DNA of 64,000 nt from Bradyrhizobium sp. (GTDB lineage: Bacteria; Pseudomonadota; Alphaproteobacteria; Rhizobiales; Xanthobacteraceae), in assembly GCF_004799445.1 (NCBI RefSeq), contig NZ_SSNA01000198.1, positions 62,001 through 126,000 of the forward strand, read 5' to 3'. The position numbers and the translations under genes were made by a program. The notes under the pieces were generated by a model, which saw nothing but the letters and a program-made list of their open reading frames with translations, did not search any database and had not been told where the DNA came from. Position 1 is the stretch's first letter; each line of letters begins with the position of its first letter. Shown here piece after piece: positions 35,851-43,635 of this stretch.

Positions 35851-37002
35851 TCACAGCCTGATCGGCGCGACGTCGATCCAGCGCCGCTCGCGCCAGCTCT
35901 GCAGCGCGCATTCGGCGAGCTGCACGCCCTTGGCGCCTTCCAGCAGCGTGTATTTGTACGGCGCGTCCTCGCAGACATGGCGAATGAACATTTCCCACTG
36001 CTCCTTGAAGCCGTTGTCGTAGGTGTTGTTCTCCGGCAGCTTCTGCCAATCGCCGTAGAAATCGTGCAGGCGCTTCTCGTCCGGATTCCACACCGGCCGC
36101 GGCGTGGCCTGCCGCGCCTGGATCATGCAATCGGTGAGACCTACCACCGCCGAGCCGTGAGTGCCGTCGACCTGGAAGGTGACGAGGTCGTCGCGGTAGA
36201 CCCGCGTCACCCAGCTCATGTTGATATGCGCGATCACGCCGCCCTTGAGACGGAAGGTCGCGTAGGCGGAATCATCCGCGGTCGCCTTGTATTTCGCGCC
36301 CTTCTCGTCCCAGCGCTCGGGAATATCCGTGGAGCCGAGGCAGCTCACGCTTTCGACCTCGCCGAACAGATTGTCGAGCACGTAGCGCCAGTGGCAGACC
36401 ATGTCGAGAATGATGCCGCCGCCATCCTCGTTGCGATAATTCCACGACGGCCTTTGCGCTTCCTGCCAGTCGCCTTCGAACACCCAGTAGCCGAACTCGC
36501 CGCGCACCGCGAGCATGCGGCCGAAGAAGCCGGAGTCGCGCAGGAAGGCGAGCTTCTTCAGGCCCGGCAGGAACAGCTTGTCCTGCACGGTGCCGTGCTT
36601 GAGGCCCTTGCTGTTGGCAAGCCTCACCACCGCGACGGCCTCCTCCAGATTGGTCGCAATCGGTTTTTCGCAATAGACATGCTTGCCGGCGTTGATCGCC
36701 TTGGTCAGCAGAGACGGCCGCGCCTGGGTGGTCGCGGCGTCGAAGAACACGCCGTCGTTCTTGTCCGCCAGCGCCTTGTCGAGATCGGTGGTCCAGCGCG
36801 CAACGGCAAAGCGCCTGGCTAGCCGTTCAACTTTCTCCGCATCGCGGCCGACCAGGATCGGATCGGGCATGACGCGGTCGCCGTTCGACAGCAGCACGCC
36901 GCCGGAATCGCGGATCGCGATGATCGAGCGGATCAGGTGCTGGTTGAGGCCCATGCGGCCGGTGACACCGTTCATGATCACGCCGAGGCGTTGGGTCGTC
37001 AT
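35851..37002 (-). CDS. Gfo/Idh/MocA-family NAD(P)-dependent oxidoreductase
   Basis: A 383-aa dehydrogenase. N-terminal Rossmann fold with an unusual nucleotide loop NGVTGRMGLNQHL, then the family's EKP motif (VYCEKPIATNLEEAV) whose lysine binds substrate. The C-terminal alpha/beta domain includes GGGIILDMVCHW and HINMSWVTRVYRDDLV. The family oxidises sugars, inositols and related alcohols at one hydroxyl. It overlaps the enolase-superfamily gene upstream by 4 bp. Expected step: oxidation of the imported substrate to a keto compound. Confidence 0.9.
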   Translation of the reverse strand: MTTQRLGVIMNGVTGRMGLNQHLIRSIIAIRDSGGVLLSNGDRVMPDPILVGRDAEKVERLARRFAVARWTTDLDKALADKNDGVFFDAATTQARPSLLTKAINAGKHVYCEKPIATNLEEAVAVVRLANSKGLKHGTVQDKLFLPGLKKLAFLRDSGFFGRMLAVRGEFGYWVFEGDWQEAQRPSWNYRNEDGGGIILDMVCHWRYVLDNLFGEVESVSCLGSTDIPERWDEKGAKYKATADDSAYATFRLKGGVIAHINMSWVTRVYRDDLVTFQVDGTHGSAVVGLTDCMIQARQATPRPVWNPDEKRLHDFYGDWQKLPENNTYDNGFKEQWEMFIRHVCEDAPYKYTLLEGAKGVQLAECALQSWRERRWIDVAPIRL

Positions 37003-38417
37003 AGGGATTGCTCCTGCAGGGTTTTTGCTTTTGGTTGTTGGAGCGGCGATAACGCCGACCAGTCTGGATGCACGGCTGTGGCAAAACCCGGCGAGGCCAG
37101 CGATCCCGTCAGGAGATCGCCGTCGTGGATCGCCAGCCGGATGCTGTTGCCGTTGCGGGTGTAGAGATCGGGATGCGCGATGAGAAACGATTCGGCCTCG
37201 CCGGCCGGCGTGTCGCCGAAACCATCGACATAATGATGGCCGTTGCGCTCGGCATGGGTGACGCCGATCAGCGCGCCGAGCGCGAGATCCTGCTGTACGC
37301 CGAGCCCGGCCTGGCAGGTCAGGTCCTCAGCTGTGACAAAGAATTTTTCGTTCTCCGCGCTCCATTTGGCGGCGCGGGTCGCATTGACGACCGACTTGTA
37401 GATGCCCTTGCAGGATTTCGAGGAGATGCCGCGGTAGCCGAGCGCCCGCGCCGCCGGGAACGCGTCATAGCAATCGTCGGCCTCGTCGATGATGAAATCG
37501 TGTCCGGCGAGTGCGCCGAGCGGCGAGGCGCTGGTGATATCGCGCGGCATCGGCTGCTCGATATAAAGCAGTTTTGCCGCGATCGGCGACAGCCGGTTGT
37601 CGCGATCGAGGCGATCGACCAGCGTGTTCAGGGCCTTGAGGTCGGCATACTGCTCATTAGCGTCCAGCGTGACGCGGTAGTCATGCGAAAGCTTCGCAAG
37701 CTCGCTGCCGATGCGGATCAGGCGCGCGGCATCCGCATCGGGATCGCCGTTGAGCTTGAGCTTGAAATAGCGCGCGCCGGCATTTTCGTCTTTATCGGCG
37801 ACACCGCCCGCCCCTTCCACCCGATCGTCGAGGCCGACGGTATGCCGGATCGCGACGCGATCGAGCCGCCGGCTCCGCGCCAGAAACTGCGTGATGTCCC
37901 CGTCCGCAAGATCAGGCGCCAGCCGCGCGTCAATCCCCGCGACATTGCCCGCCATGCCGTCGAAGAAATTTGTTCCCGTGCTGCGCAACAACGCATCCAG
38001 GATCGCCTTGTCGATCTCCGCCGGCCCGTAAGCCGCCGCCAGCGGTGGGATATTTTCTTTGGTGCAGGCCTCGACCTGCGCCGCGATGCGCGAGGCATGG
38101 AGACCGAACGCGGTCTCGAAGCCGGAACCGGCGAGATAGAGCTCGCGCGCGATCTCAAGCGAGCGCCTGAGTTCGCCAACGGTTTGCTCGGGCGAAAGCT
38201 CGGGGCGCTTGTCGAACCATTTCGGCACCATCATTTCGGCGCTGGCGCCGAGCAAGCTGCCTTTGCCTTCGATTTCGATCTCGGCGCGCACGAAAGCTTG
38301 CGATGCGGCATTGACGACAACGGCGCCAAAGCGGAACGGCCGGATGAAACGCACCGGGCGTTCGAAAAGCGCAATATCCCGCACGGCCAAACGCATCGGC
38401 ATGGCGTGAAACCTCAA
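36999..38417 (-). CDS. Enolase-superfamily (mandelate racemase/muconate lactonizing-like) enzyme
   Basis: A 472-aa enzyme. The C-terminal barrel has the superfamily pattern: a KxK-type base in YFKLKLNGD, metal ligands in TLDANEQY, LYIEQPMP and FIIDEADDCYD, and a second lysine region GISSKSCKGIYKS. Such enzymes abstract an alpha-proton of a carboxylate, usually to dehydrate a sugar acid or to racemise. It is longer than typical MR/MLE members (about 380 aa) because of an N-terminal insert region. Overlaps the ABC ATPase upstream and the Gfo/Idh gene downstream. Subgroup not identified. Confidence 0.87.
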   Translation of the reverse strand: MRFHAMPMRLAVRDIALFERPVRFIRPFRFGAVVVNAASQAFVRAEIEIEGKGSLLGASAEMMVPKWFDKRPELSPEQTVGELRRSLEIARELYLAGSGFETAFGLHASRIAAQVEACTKENIPPLAAAYGPAEIDKAILDALLRSTGTNFFDGMAGNVAGIDARLAPDLADGDITQFLARSRRLDRVAIRHTVGLDDRVEGAGGVADKDENAGARYFKLKLNGDPDADAARLIRIGSELAKLSHDYRVTLDANEQYADLKALNTLVDRLDRDNRLSPIAAKLLYIEQPMPRDITSASPLGALAGHDFIIDEADDCYDAFPAARALGYRGISSKSCKGIYKSVVNATRAAKWSAENEKFFVTAEDLTCQAGLGVQQDLALGALIGVTHAERNGHHYVDGFGDTPAGEAESFLIAHPDLYTRNGNSIRLAIHDGDLLTGSLASPGFATAVHPDWSALSPLQQPKAKTLQEQSL

Positions 38418-39262
38418 TCCAGCGTGCTTTGGGTGAAGAAATGCTTGCGGATGCGCTGCACCAGCTCGGTGAACACCGGATCGGCCATGGCATCGAGCGA
38501 GCGTGGACGCGGCAGCGGCACGTCGTAGATCGCCGCGATTGAGCCCGGCCGCTCGGTCATCACCAGCACGCGATCGGCGAGAAACACCGCCTCCGGAATC
38601 GAATGGGTGATCAAGAGCACGGTCTTGCCGGTCTCGCGCTGAATCCGCATCAGTTCGACGTTCATGCGCTCGCGCGTCATGGCATCCAGTGCGCCGAACG
38701 GCTCGTCCATCAGGATGATCTTGGGATCGTGCACCAGCGCCCGGCAGATCGAGGCGCGCTGCTGCATGCCGCCGGAGAGTTGCCAGGGCAGCTTCCGCTC
38801 GAAGCCTTCAAGCCCGACCAGCTTTAGAAGCGCCTTCGCGCGCGGCAGATATTCCTCACGCGACAGCCGCTTCATCTCGATCGGCAGCATCACGTTGTTG
38901 AGGACGTTGCGCCAGGGCAGCAGCAGCGAGTTCTGAAACACGATGCCGACATTGCCGTGCGGCTTGTCGACCTTCTCGCCCTCGACGAAAATCTCGCCGG
39001 TCGAGGGTGGCAGCAGCCCGGAGATCATCTTCAGGAGCGTGGACTTGCCGCAGCCGGACGGTCCGACCACGACAAAGAACTCGCCGGCGTTGATATGGAA
39101 ATCCAGCGGCCGCAACGACGGCACGTCGCCATCGCGCGACCGGTAGGTTTTCGACACCCCGGACAGTTGAATTCCCGGCGTGCCGGAGGCCGCGCGATCG
39201 GACACGACGCGACGATGCGTGCCCGATTGATTAGCCGCCGAGGTTTTGGTCGCTGCGTTCAT
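38414..39262 (-). CDS. ABC transporter ATPase, nitrate/sulfonate/taurine (SsuB/TauB) type
   Basis: A 282-aa ATPase with Walker A GPSGCGKST at about 68-76, signature LSGGMQQR, Walker B ILMDEPFGALD and H-loop LITHSIPEA. The LSGGMQQR plus DEPFGALDA pair is diagnostic of the SsuB/TauB/NrtD group. It energises the permease and binding protein upstream and overlaps the enolase-superfamily gene downstream by 4 bp. A palindromic repeat lies between it and the binding-protein gene. Confidence 0.92.
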   Translation of the reverse strand: MNAATKTSAANQSGTHRRVVSDRAASGTPGIQLSGVSKTYRSRDGDVPSLRPLDFHINAGEFFVVVGPSGCGKSTLLKMISGLLPPSTGEIFVEGEKVDKPHGNVGIVFQNSLLLPWRNVLNNVMLPIEMKRLSREEYLPRAKALLKLVGLEGFERKLPWQLSGGMQQRASICRALVHDPKIILMDEPFGALDAMTRERMNVELMRIQRETGKTVLLITHSIPEAVFLADRVLVMTERPGSIAAIYDVPLPRPRSLDAMADPVFTELVQRIRKHFFTQSTLD

Positions 39263-39297
39263 TCAGCTAAGTCCATGCGAAGGCGATGTTGAGGAGT

Positions 39298-39378
39298 CGT
39301 CATTGCGAGGAGCAAAGCGACGAAGCAATCCATCTTTCGCGCGGCGATATGGATTGCTTCGCTTCGCTCGCAATGACG
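39298..39378. repeat. Intergenic palindrome, CGTCATTGCGAG family (copy 1)
   Basis: Perfect 12-bp terminal arms CGTCATTGCGAG / CTCGCAATGACG enclosing GAAGCAATCCAT and ATGGATTGCTTC arms, so two nested inverted repeats. It lies between the ATPase and the binding-protein genes of the ABC operon. Other copies: 40391, 52455, 57161 and 58340. Confidence 0.9.
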
Positions 39379-39383
39379 GGATC

Positions 39384-40373
39384 CTATTTCGGCAGATAGT
39401 CATTGCTGTAAAACGCCTTCGGATTCTCCTTGGCCTTGGCATCGAGGCCACCATATTCGACCATCAGGTTGAGCGAGTCCGTCATATTCTGATCGGTCAC
39501 CTGGAATGGCCGCCTGGCCCTGGTTTCCGGCGTGCGATACAGCGGGATCGTCAGCTCAAAGCCCTGGGTCAGCGTATCGATCTTGCCACCCTTCGGATTG
39601 GCGTCGAGGATCGATTGCGCGGCCGCTTTGGGGTCCTTCTCGGCGGCTTCGACCGCCTTGGTGGTCGCCGCCATGAAGCGCTTGACCAGATCGGCGTTGG
39701 CCTTGACGTAGTCGGTGTTGGCGATGATCCCCGAGCTCACCATGTTGATGCCGTAGTCGGCGAACTTGATCGGATAGACGTCCTTGCCGGTGGCATCCTT
39801 GATCTTCATCGACTGATCCATGACGTAGCCGAGCAACAGATCGGCCTGCCCGTTGATCACGGCGTTGAGCTTGGTCTGGCCATCGCCGGCGACCGTGGTG
39901 AAATCGCTTTCCTTCAGACCGGTCTTTTTCAGAAACAGCGGCCAGATCTGCGTCATCGAATCCGCCGGCGTGATCGCCACCGTCTTGCCCTTGATATCCT
40001 CCGGCTTGCGGATGTTCTTGTCGACAAACCCCATCGCCGACATCGGGCTGGTCTGCAACAACACGCCGACGGCGATCACCGGCGCGCCCTTGACCGCCGC
40101 GCGCATCATGGTGGGCACGTCGACATAGCCGAAATCCGCGGTTTTGGCGGCCACAGCCTGCGTGGTCGCCGCCGAGCCACGACCTTCCTGGATTTCGAGA
40201 TCGATGTTTTCGGCCGCGTAAAGCCCCTTGGCCTTGCCGTAATAAAACGGCGCGTGCTCGCCATAGACATACCAGTTCAGCATCAGCACGACCTTGTCCG
40301 CCGCCGTCGCCGGCGCCACCGCGAGCCCCGTCCAGATCAGCGCCGTTGCCAGCGCCGCCATCAATCGCACCAT
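39384..40373 (-). CDS. ABC transporter substrate-binding protein, NMT1/THI5-like
   Basis: A 329-aa periplasmic binding protein. Signal peptide MVRLMAALATALIWTGLAV then ATAADK. The mature start VVLMLNWYVYGEHAPFYYGKAKGLY is the classic opening of NMT1/THI5 domains (pyrimidine, taurine, nitrate and aromatic-acid binders). I chose the ATG at 40373, preceded by GGGAGG; the open frame above it runs through a repeat. The partner ATPase is SsuB-like. No TPP riboswitch is visible upstream, so thiamine-precursor uptake is not supported. Confidence 0.9.
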   Translation of the reverse strand: MVRLMAALATALIWTGLAVAPATAADKVVLMLNWYVYGEHAPFYYGKAKGLYAAENIDLEIQEGRGSAATTQAVAAKTADFGYVDVPTMMRAAVKGAPVIAVGVLLQTSPMSAMGFVDKNIRKPEDIKGKTVAITPADSMTQIWPLFLKKTGLKESDFTTVAGDGQTKLNAVINGQADLLLGYVMDQSMKIKDATGKDVYPIKFADYGINMVSSGIIANTDYVKANADLVKRFMAATTKAVEAAEKDPKAAAQSILDANPKGGKIDTLTQGFELTIPLYRTPETRARRPFQVTDQNMTDSLNLMVEYGGLDAKAKENPKAFYSNDYLPK

Positions 40374-40390
40374 GTCATCCTCCCTGTCTT

Positions 40391-40510
40391 CGTCTTTGCG
40401 AGGAGCGTGAGCTCCGAAGCAATCCATTTCTCCGCTTGCGGCACCATGGATTGCTTCGCGGAGCCTGTCATCGGGCGCGCATTCGCGCGACCCGTTGGCT
40501 CGCAATGACG
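40391..40510. repeat. Intergenic palindrome, CGTCATTGCGAG family (copy 2, long form)
   Basis: CGTCTTTGCGAGGAGCG at the left, CTCGCAATGACG at the right, with inner AAGCAATCCAT/ATGGATTGCTT arms and a 40-bp insert (GCCTGTCATCGGGCGCGCAT then CGCGCGACCCGTTGGCTCG). The insert also occurs in the copies at 52455 and, inverted, at 57161. Confidence 0.9.
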
Positions 40511-40546
40511 ACTAATCCTGTGTTTTTGTTTCTGTCGAACGATCCC

Positions 40547-41356
40547 TTACGCGGCGAAAATGATGTTCTCGCGCTGGCTGACATGCCAGGGAACCACGAG
40601 GCGCTCGATCCGGTCGACGATCCAGAACAGCACGACGCCGATCAGCGCCAGGATCACCAGCGCCGCGAACATGGTTGGCAGGTCGAAGGTGCCGATCGAG
40701 CGCTGCAGCACATAGCCGATGCCCGAATTGGAACCGACGAATTCGCCGACCACCGCGCCGACAACGGCGAGCGTCACCGAAACCTTCAGCCCGGAAAAGA
40801 TCGCCGGCATCGCATGCGGCAGATTGACCGCGCAGAAGACATGGAAGCGGCTGCCCTGCATCGCCCGCGCCAGATCGACCATGTCGGGATCGACCGACTT
40901 GAACCCCTGCACGGCGGAGACCACCACCGGAAAGAATCCCAACAGGAATGCCGAGATCACTTTCGGCACGATGCCGAAGCCGAACCAGACCACGAACAGC
41001 GGCGCGATCGCGATCTTCGGCACCGATTGCGAGAACACCAGCAGCGGATAGACGTAGCTCTCCACCGTCTTCGATCCCGCGATCAGCATCGCGACGGGAA
41101 TGCCGAAGGCGGCCGACAACAGGAAGCCGCAGATCGTCGCGTAGGTGGTCGGCCAGGCCTGACGCGCGAGTTCCGGCCAATCCTGCCACAGCACGGCGAC
41201 GACATCGGCCGGCGCCGGAATTTGATAGGGCGGAATCCTGAACAGCCGGATCGTCACATCCCAGGCGACGACGATGAAGATCAGGAACAGAAACGGGCGG
41301 ATCCACGCCGCGTTCAGCGCTTTCGACACGCCTCCCGGGTTTTGCGGCTCGGCCAA
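40547..41356 (-). CDS. ABC transporter permease, SsuC/TauC type
   Basis: A 269-aa inner-membrane permease with six hydrophobic segments, the first at about 20-40 (WIRPFLFLIFIVVAWDVTI). The EAA-like cytoplasmic loop reads VDLARAMQGSRFHVFCAVNLPHAMP. The C-terminus is a soluble tail. It is the first gene of the seven-gene operon (permease, binding protein, ATPase, enolase-like, Gfo/Idh, DUF993, epimerase). Confidence 0.92.
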   Translation of the reverse strand: MAEPQNPGGVSKALNAAWIRPFLFLIFIVVAWDVTIRLFRIPPYQIPAPADVVAVLWQDWPELARQAWPTTYATICGFLLSAAFGIPVAMLIAGSKTVESYVYPLLVFSQSVPKIAIAPLFVVWFGFGIVPKVISAFLLGFFPVVVSAVQGFKSVDPDMVDLARAMQGSRFHVFCAVNLPHAMPAIFSGLKVSVTLAVVGAVVGEFVGSNSGIGYVLQRSIGTFDLPTMFAALVILALIGVVLFWIVDRIERLVVPWHVSQRENIIFAA

Positions 41357-41463
41357 TTTCCTCTCCCTTGCTGATCGCTTTTATCGGAGAAATTAACCCG
41401 TTGGATAATTACTGTCCAGCTGTTTCCGAAGGGTCGTTTGGCAGAGATTGCGTTCATTCCGAG

Positions 41464-41593
41464 GTCGTCCCTGCGAAAGCAGGGACCCATAACCACAGGT
41501 TTTTGTTGCTGTGCTCAGCTGTCACTCCAGTTCGACGGAATGGACCGCCTGTGGTCATGGGTCCCGGCTCGCGCTTCGCTTGGCCGGGACGAC
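41464..41593. repeat. Intergenic palindrome, GTCGTCCC...GGGACGAC family (copy 1)
   Basis: Left arm GTCGTCCCTGCGAAAGCAGG then GACCCATAACCACAG; right arm CTGTGGTCATGGGTCCCGG then GGCCGGGACGAC. Each arm folds on itself as well as onto the other. It extends into the 3' end of the TetR gene, encoding its last dozen residues. Other copies: 44550, 50164 and 60105. Confidence 0.9.
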
Positions 41594-42283
41594 CAACTCA
41601 GGCATGTGCGCCGGAGCGGGCAATTTCAGCGCCTTGTCCTTGCCGAAAGCCGCGAATGATTTCCCGGTCAAGGCCGCCAGCACCAGCGCGACCATGTGAT
41701 TGAGGCGCTCGTCGCGCGCTTCCTCCTTGAGGAGGTCGCGGCCGAAGATCACGCTCAAGGTCGCGCTGTTCGACAGATAGAAGAAGCACAAAGCGGCGAT
41801 CGAGATGTAGAGCTGCACCGGATCGACCGCGACGACAAAATCGCCGCTTTCGACGCCGCGCCTCACCACGGTGCGGATCATCTCGACGAACGGCGAATGC
41901 ATCGACTTGACCTTGGTGGAGCGCTTGAGATGGCGCGCCCCCGCCAGATTCTCGGTGTTCAACAGCGCCAGGAATTCCGGGTTGCGCAGGAAATAGTTCC
42001 AGGTGAAGTCGATCAGACGCGCGATCGCCTTGGGCGGATCGAGGTGTTCGAGATCGAGCCCGCGCTCCTCGACCCTGATCTTCTCATAGGCGCCTTCCAG
42101 CACCGCGAGATAGAGCTCGTCCTTTTTGCCGACATGGTAATACAGCATGCGCTTGTTGGCGCCGGCCTTCGCCGCGATCCGGTCGACGCGCGCGCCGGCA
42201 AGCCCATGGGCGGCAAATTCCTGCTTCGCGGCTTCGAGAATGCGAAGCCGCATCCCTTCGGGATCGCGCTGCCATTTTTGCAT
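41555..42283 (-). CDS. TetR-family transcriptional regulator
   Basis: A 242-aa regulator with a TetR DNA-binding domain at about 10-60 (RILEAAKQEFAAHGLAGARV then AAKAGANKRMLYYHVGKK). The C-terminal part fits the TetR_C group related to PaaR/NemR-like proteins only loosely. I chose the ATG at 42283 (MQKWQRDPEG). The last residues (VVPAKRSASRDP) are translated from a palindromic repeat, suggesting the original stop was lost. It is a likely regulator of the adjacent ABC/catabolic operon (same strand, about 200 bp upstream) or of the VOC gene. Confidence 0.88.
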   Translation of the reverse strand: MQKWQRDPEGMRLRILEAAKQEFAAHGLAGARVDRIAAKAGANKRMLYYHVGKKDELYLAVLEGAYEKIRVEERGLDLEHLDPPKAIARLIDFTWNYFLRNPEFLALLNTENLAGARHLKRSTKVKSMHSPFVEMIRTVVRRGVESGDFVVAVDPVQLYISIAALCFFYLSNSATLSVIFGRDLLKEEARDERLNHMVALVLAALTGKSFAAFGKDKALKLPAPAHMPELVVPAKRSASRDP

Positions 42284-42324
42284 TCGCTTGGTCTTGATCA
42301 AGACGGTCGCCCGGTCATTGAAGG

Positions 42325-42354
42325 AAACCGCATGTAGCACGCAACACGCGGTTT
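42325..42354. promoter_or_regulatory. Candidate TetR operator upstream of the regulator gene
   Basis: Inverted repeat with 11-bp arms AAACCGCATGT and ACACGCGGTTT (10 of 11 match) around an 8-bp spacer, 42 bp upstream of the TetR start. A second perfect 12-bp palindrome TCTTGATCAAGA lies at 42292-42303. Either could be the autoregulatory site. Confidence 0.5.
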
Positions 42355-42380
42355 GAGAATGAAGCCGGCCGATTGCCCTT

Positions 42381-42532
42381 ACCCTCCCCTGGAGGGGGAG
42401 GGTCGACGCGAAGCGGCGGGGTGGGGTGACAATCTCTCCCGTCGAACGGCGCCCGAGTTGAGAGATCACCCCACCCCGTCACGCATTTCGCTGCGCTCCA
42501 TGCGAGCCGACCCTCCCCCTCCAGGGGAGGGT
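42381..42532. repeat. Long intergenic palindromic element, CCCTCCCC family
   Basis: About 150 bp. Terminal arms ACCCTCCCCTGGAGGGGGAG and CTCCCCCTCCAGGGGAGGGT are complementary, and an inner pair (GGGGTGGGGTGACAATCTCTC near 42417, read in part, with GAGAGATCACCCCACCCC) extends the stem. It lies between the TetR and VOC genes and is related to the element at 8363. Confidence 0.88.
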
Positions 42533-42540
42533 GAAAGAAA

Positions 42541-43416
42541 TCACGCCCTTCCCGCCCGCTCCAGCACGAGCGTGTGGACGCCGCAGGTGCCGTCCCGCAC
42601 GCTCATCACCCGGGTGCCCGGCTTGCGGCCGGCGCGCACCTCCGAGACACCTACTCCGGCCGCCACCAGCCGCGCCCGGCTCGCGTCGATGTCGGCGACG
42701 CGCCAGCTCAATCCCCACAATTTGTCGTGGGTCTGGTCGCCGCCGGCGACCGGCCGCTTCACCACTTCGACGATCAGATCGCCGCAACGGAAGAACATCA
42801 GCCGACCCCAATCCTGGTGCGAGCGGTCGAGCGCCATATCAAGCCCGAGCCGCGCGCCGTAGAGCGCAGCGGCCCGCTCCGGGTCCTCGGTCGAAATCAC
42901 GACGAGATCGAGGCCCAGGATCGGTGCGGGTGATATCGCGGCGGAATGCGGGCGCGCTTGGGCCAGTTCGAGGAAAAACATCCGCACGCCCCGCGTCAGA
43001 TCGGTCGGCGAGCGGGTTCGCTTCCAGTGCAAGGTCGCATCTGAGCCCAGATCGCGGCTCTCGACTTCGGCCACCGGATCCGGCTTCAACGCGACGCGAT
43101 CGAGCCTGCGATGCATTTTCGCGATGTCGTCGACGCGGAAACAGATGCTGGCGAGACCTTCACCCCAAATCCTCATCACGTTGCGAATCCGCTCAGCCGT
43201 CGGCGAGTTGCCTGCCGGCGCCATCAGTTCGAGCGTCATGTTGTCGAGGGTGAACAGCACGGCCTCGGAGCCGTCGCTTCGGCTGCGCCAGGCGGGCGCC
43301 CGCCCGAGCAGCAGCTCATAGGCTTTGGCGCCAACAGCAAGGTCGTCGATCAGCACGACGAGATGATCGAGGCCACAGATCACGGGAACAATCCCCGCGC
43401 CGGAATAGACGGTCAT
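42541..43416 (-). CDS. VOC (glyoxalase/dioxygenase superfamily) protein, two-domain
   Basis: A 291-aa protein with two vicinal-oxygen-chelate modules: the first begins ICGLDHLVVLIDDLAVGAKAY, the second LGLDLVVISTEDPERAAALYGA. GLDHLVVLIDD resembles glyoxalase-like domain 3. The end reads VMSVRDGTCGVHTLVLERAG. It starts at an ATG (43416) with AGGAAGG upstream. Members bind a divalent metal and act as lyases, dioxygenases or resistance proteins; this one cannot be assigned. Upstream of TetR and the ABC/catabolic operon on the same strand. Confidence 0.8.
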   Translation of the reverse strand: MTVYSGAGIVPVICGLDHLVVLIDDLAVGAKAYELLLGRAPAWRSRSDGSEAVLFTLDNMTLELMAPAGNSPTAERIRNVMRIWGEGLASICFRVDDIAKMHRRLDRVALKPDPVAEVESRDLGSDATLHWKRTRSPTDLTRGVRMFFLELAQARPHSAAISPAPILGLDLVVISTEDPERAAALYGARLGLDMALDRSHQDWGRLMFFRCGDLIVEVVKRPVAGGDQTHDKLWGLSWRVADIDASRARLVAAGVGVSEVRAGRKPGTRVMSVRDGTCGVHTLVLERAGRA

Positions 43417-43635
43417 CGTCGCCTTCCTATATCTCTCTCTCAGGGGCCCGGAACACCGAGGGCGGTTGCACGGTGCGACCGACGGATGGCCCGTGGACCG
43501 TCGTAGTCCGGCCATAGCGCTATCTCAAGCGATTAAGGCGGGGAGCCTTGCGAATAATTTTAGCGAATGATCCGGCATAACCAGTGCTAATGTAGGGCGC
43601 CGGCCGGGACCACCCTCAGCCACGACGGAAATCGA

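Noticed and set aside
39384..40546. THI5-like binding protein as a thiamine-precursor importer with a riboswitch
   Set aside because: No TPP riboswitch core is visible upstream, no thi genes are nearby, and the ATPase is of the SsuB/TauB type next to catabolic enzymes.
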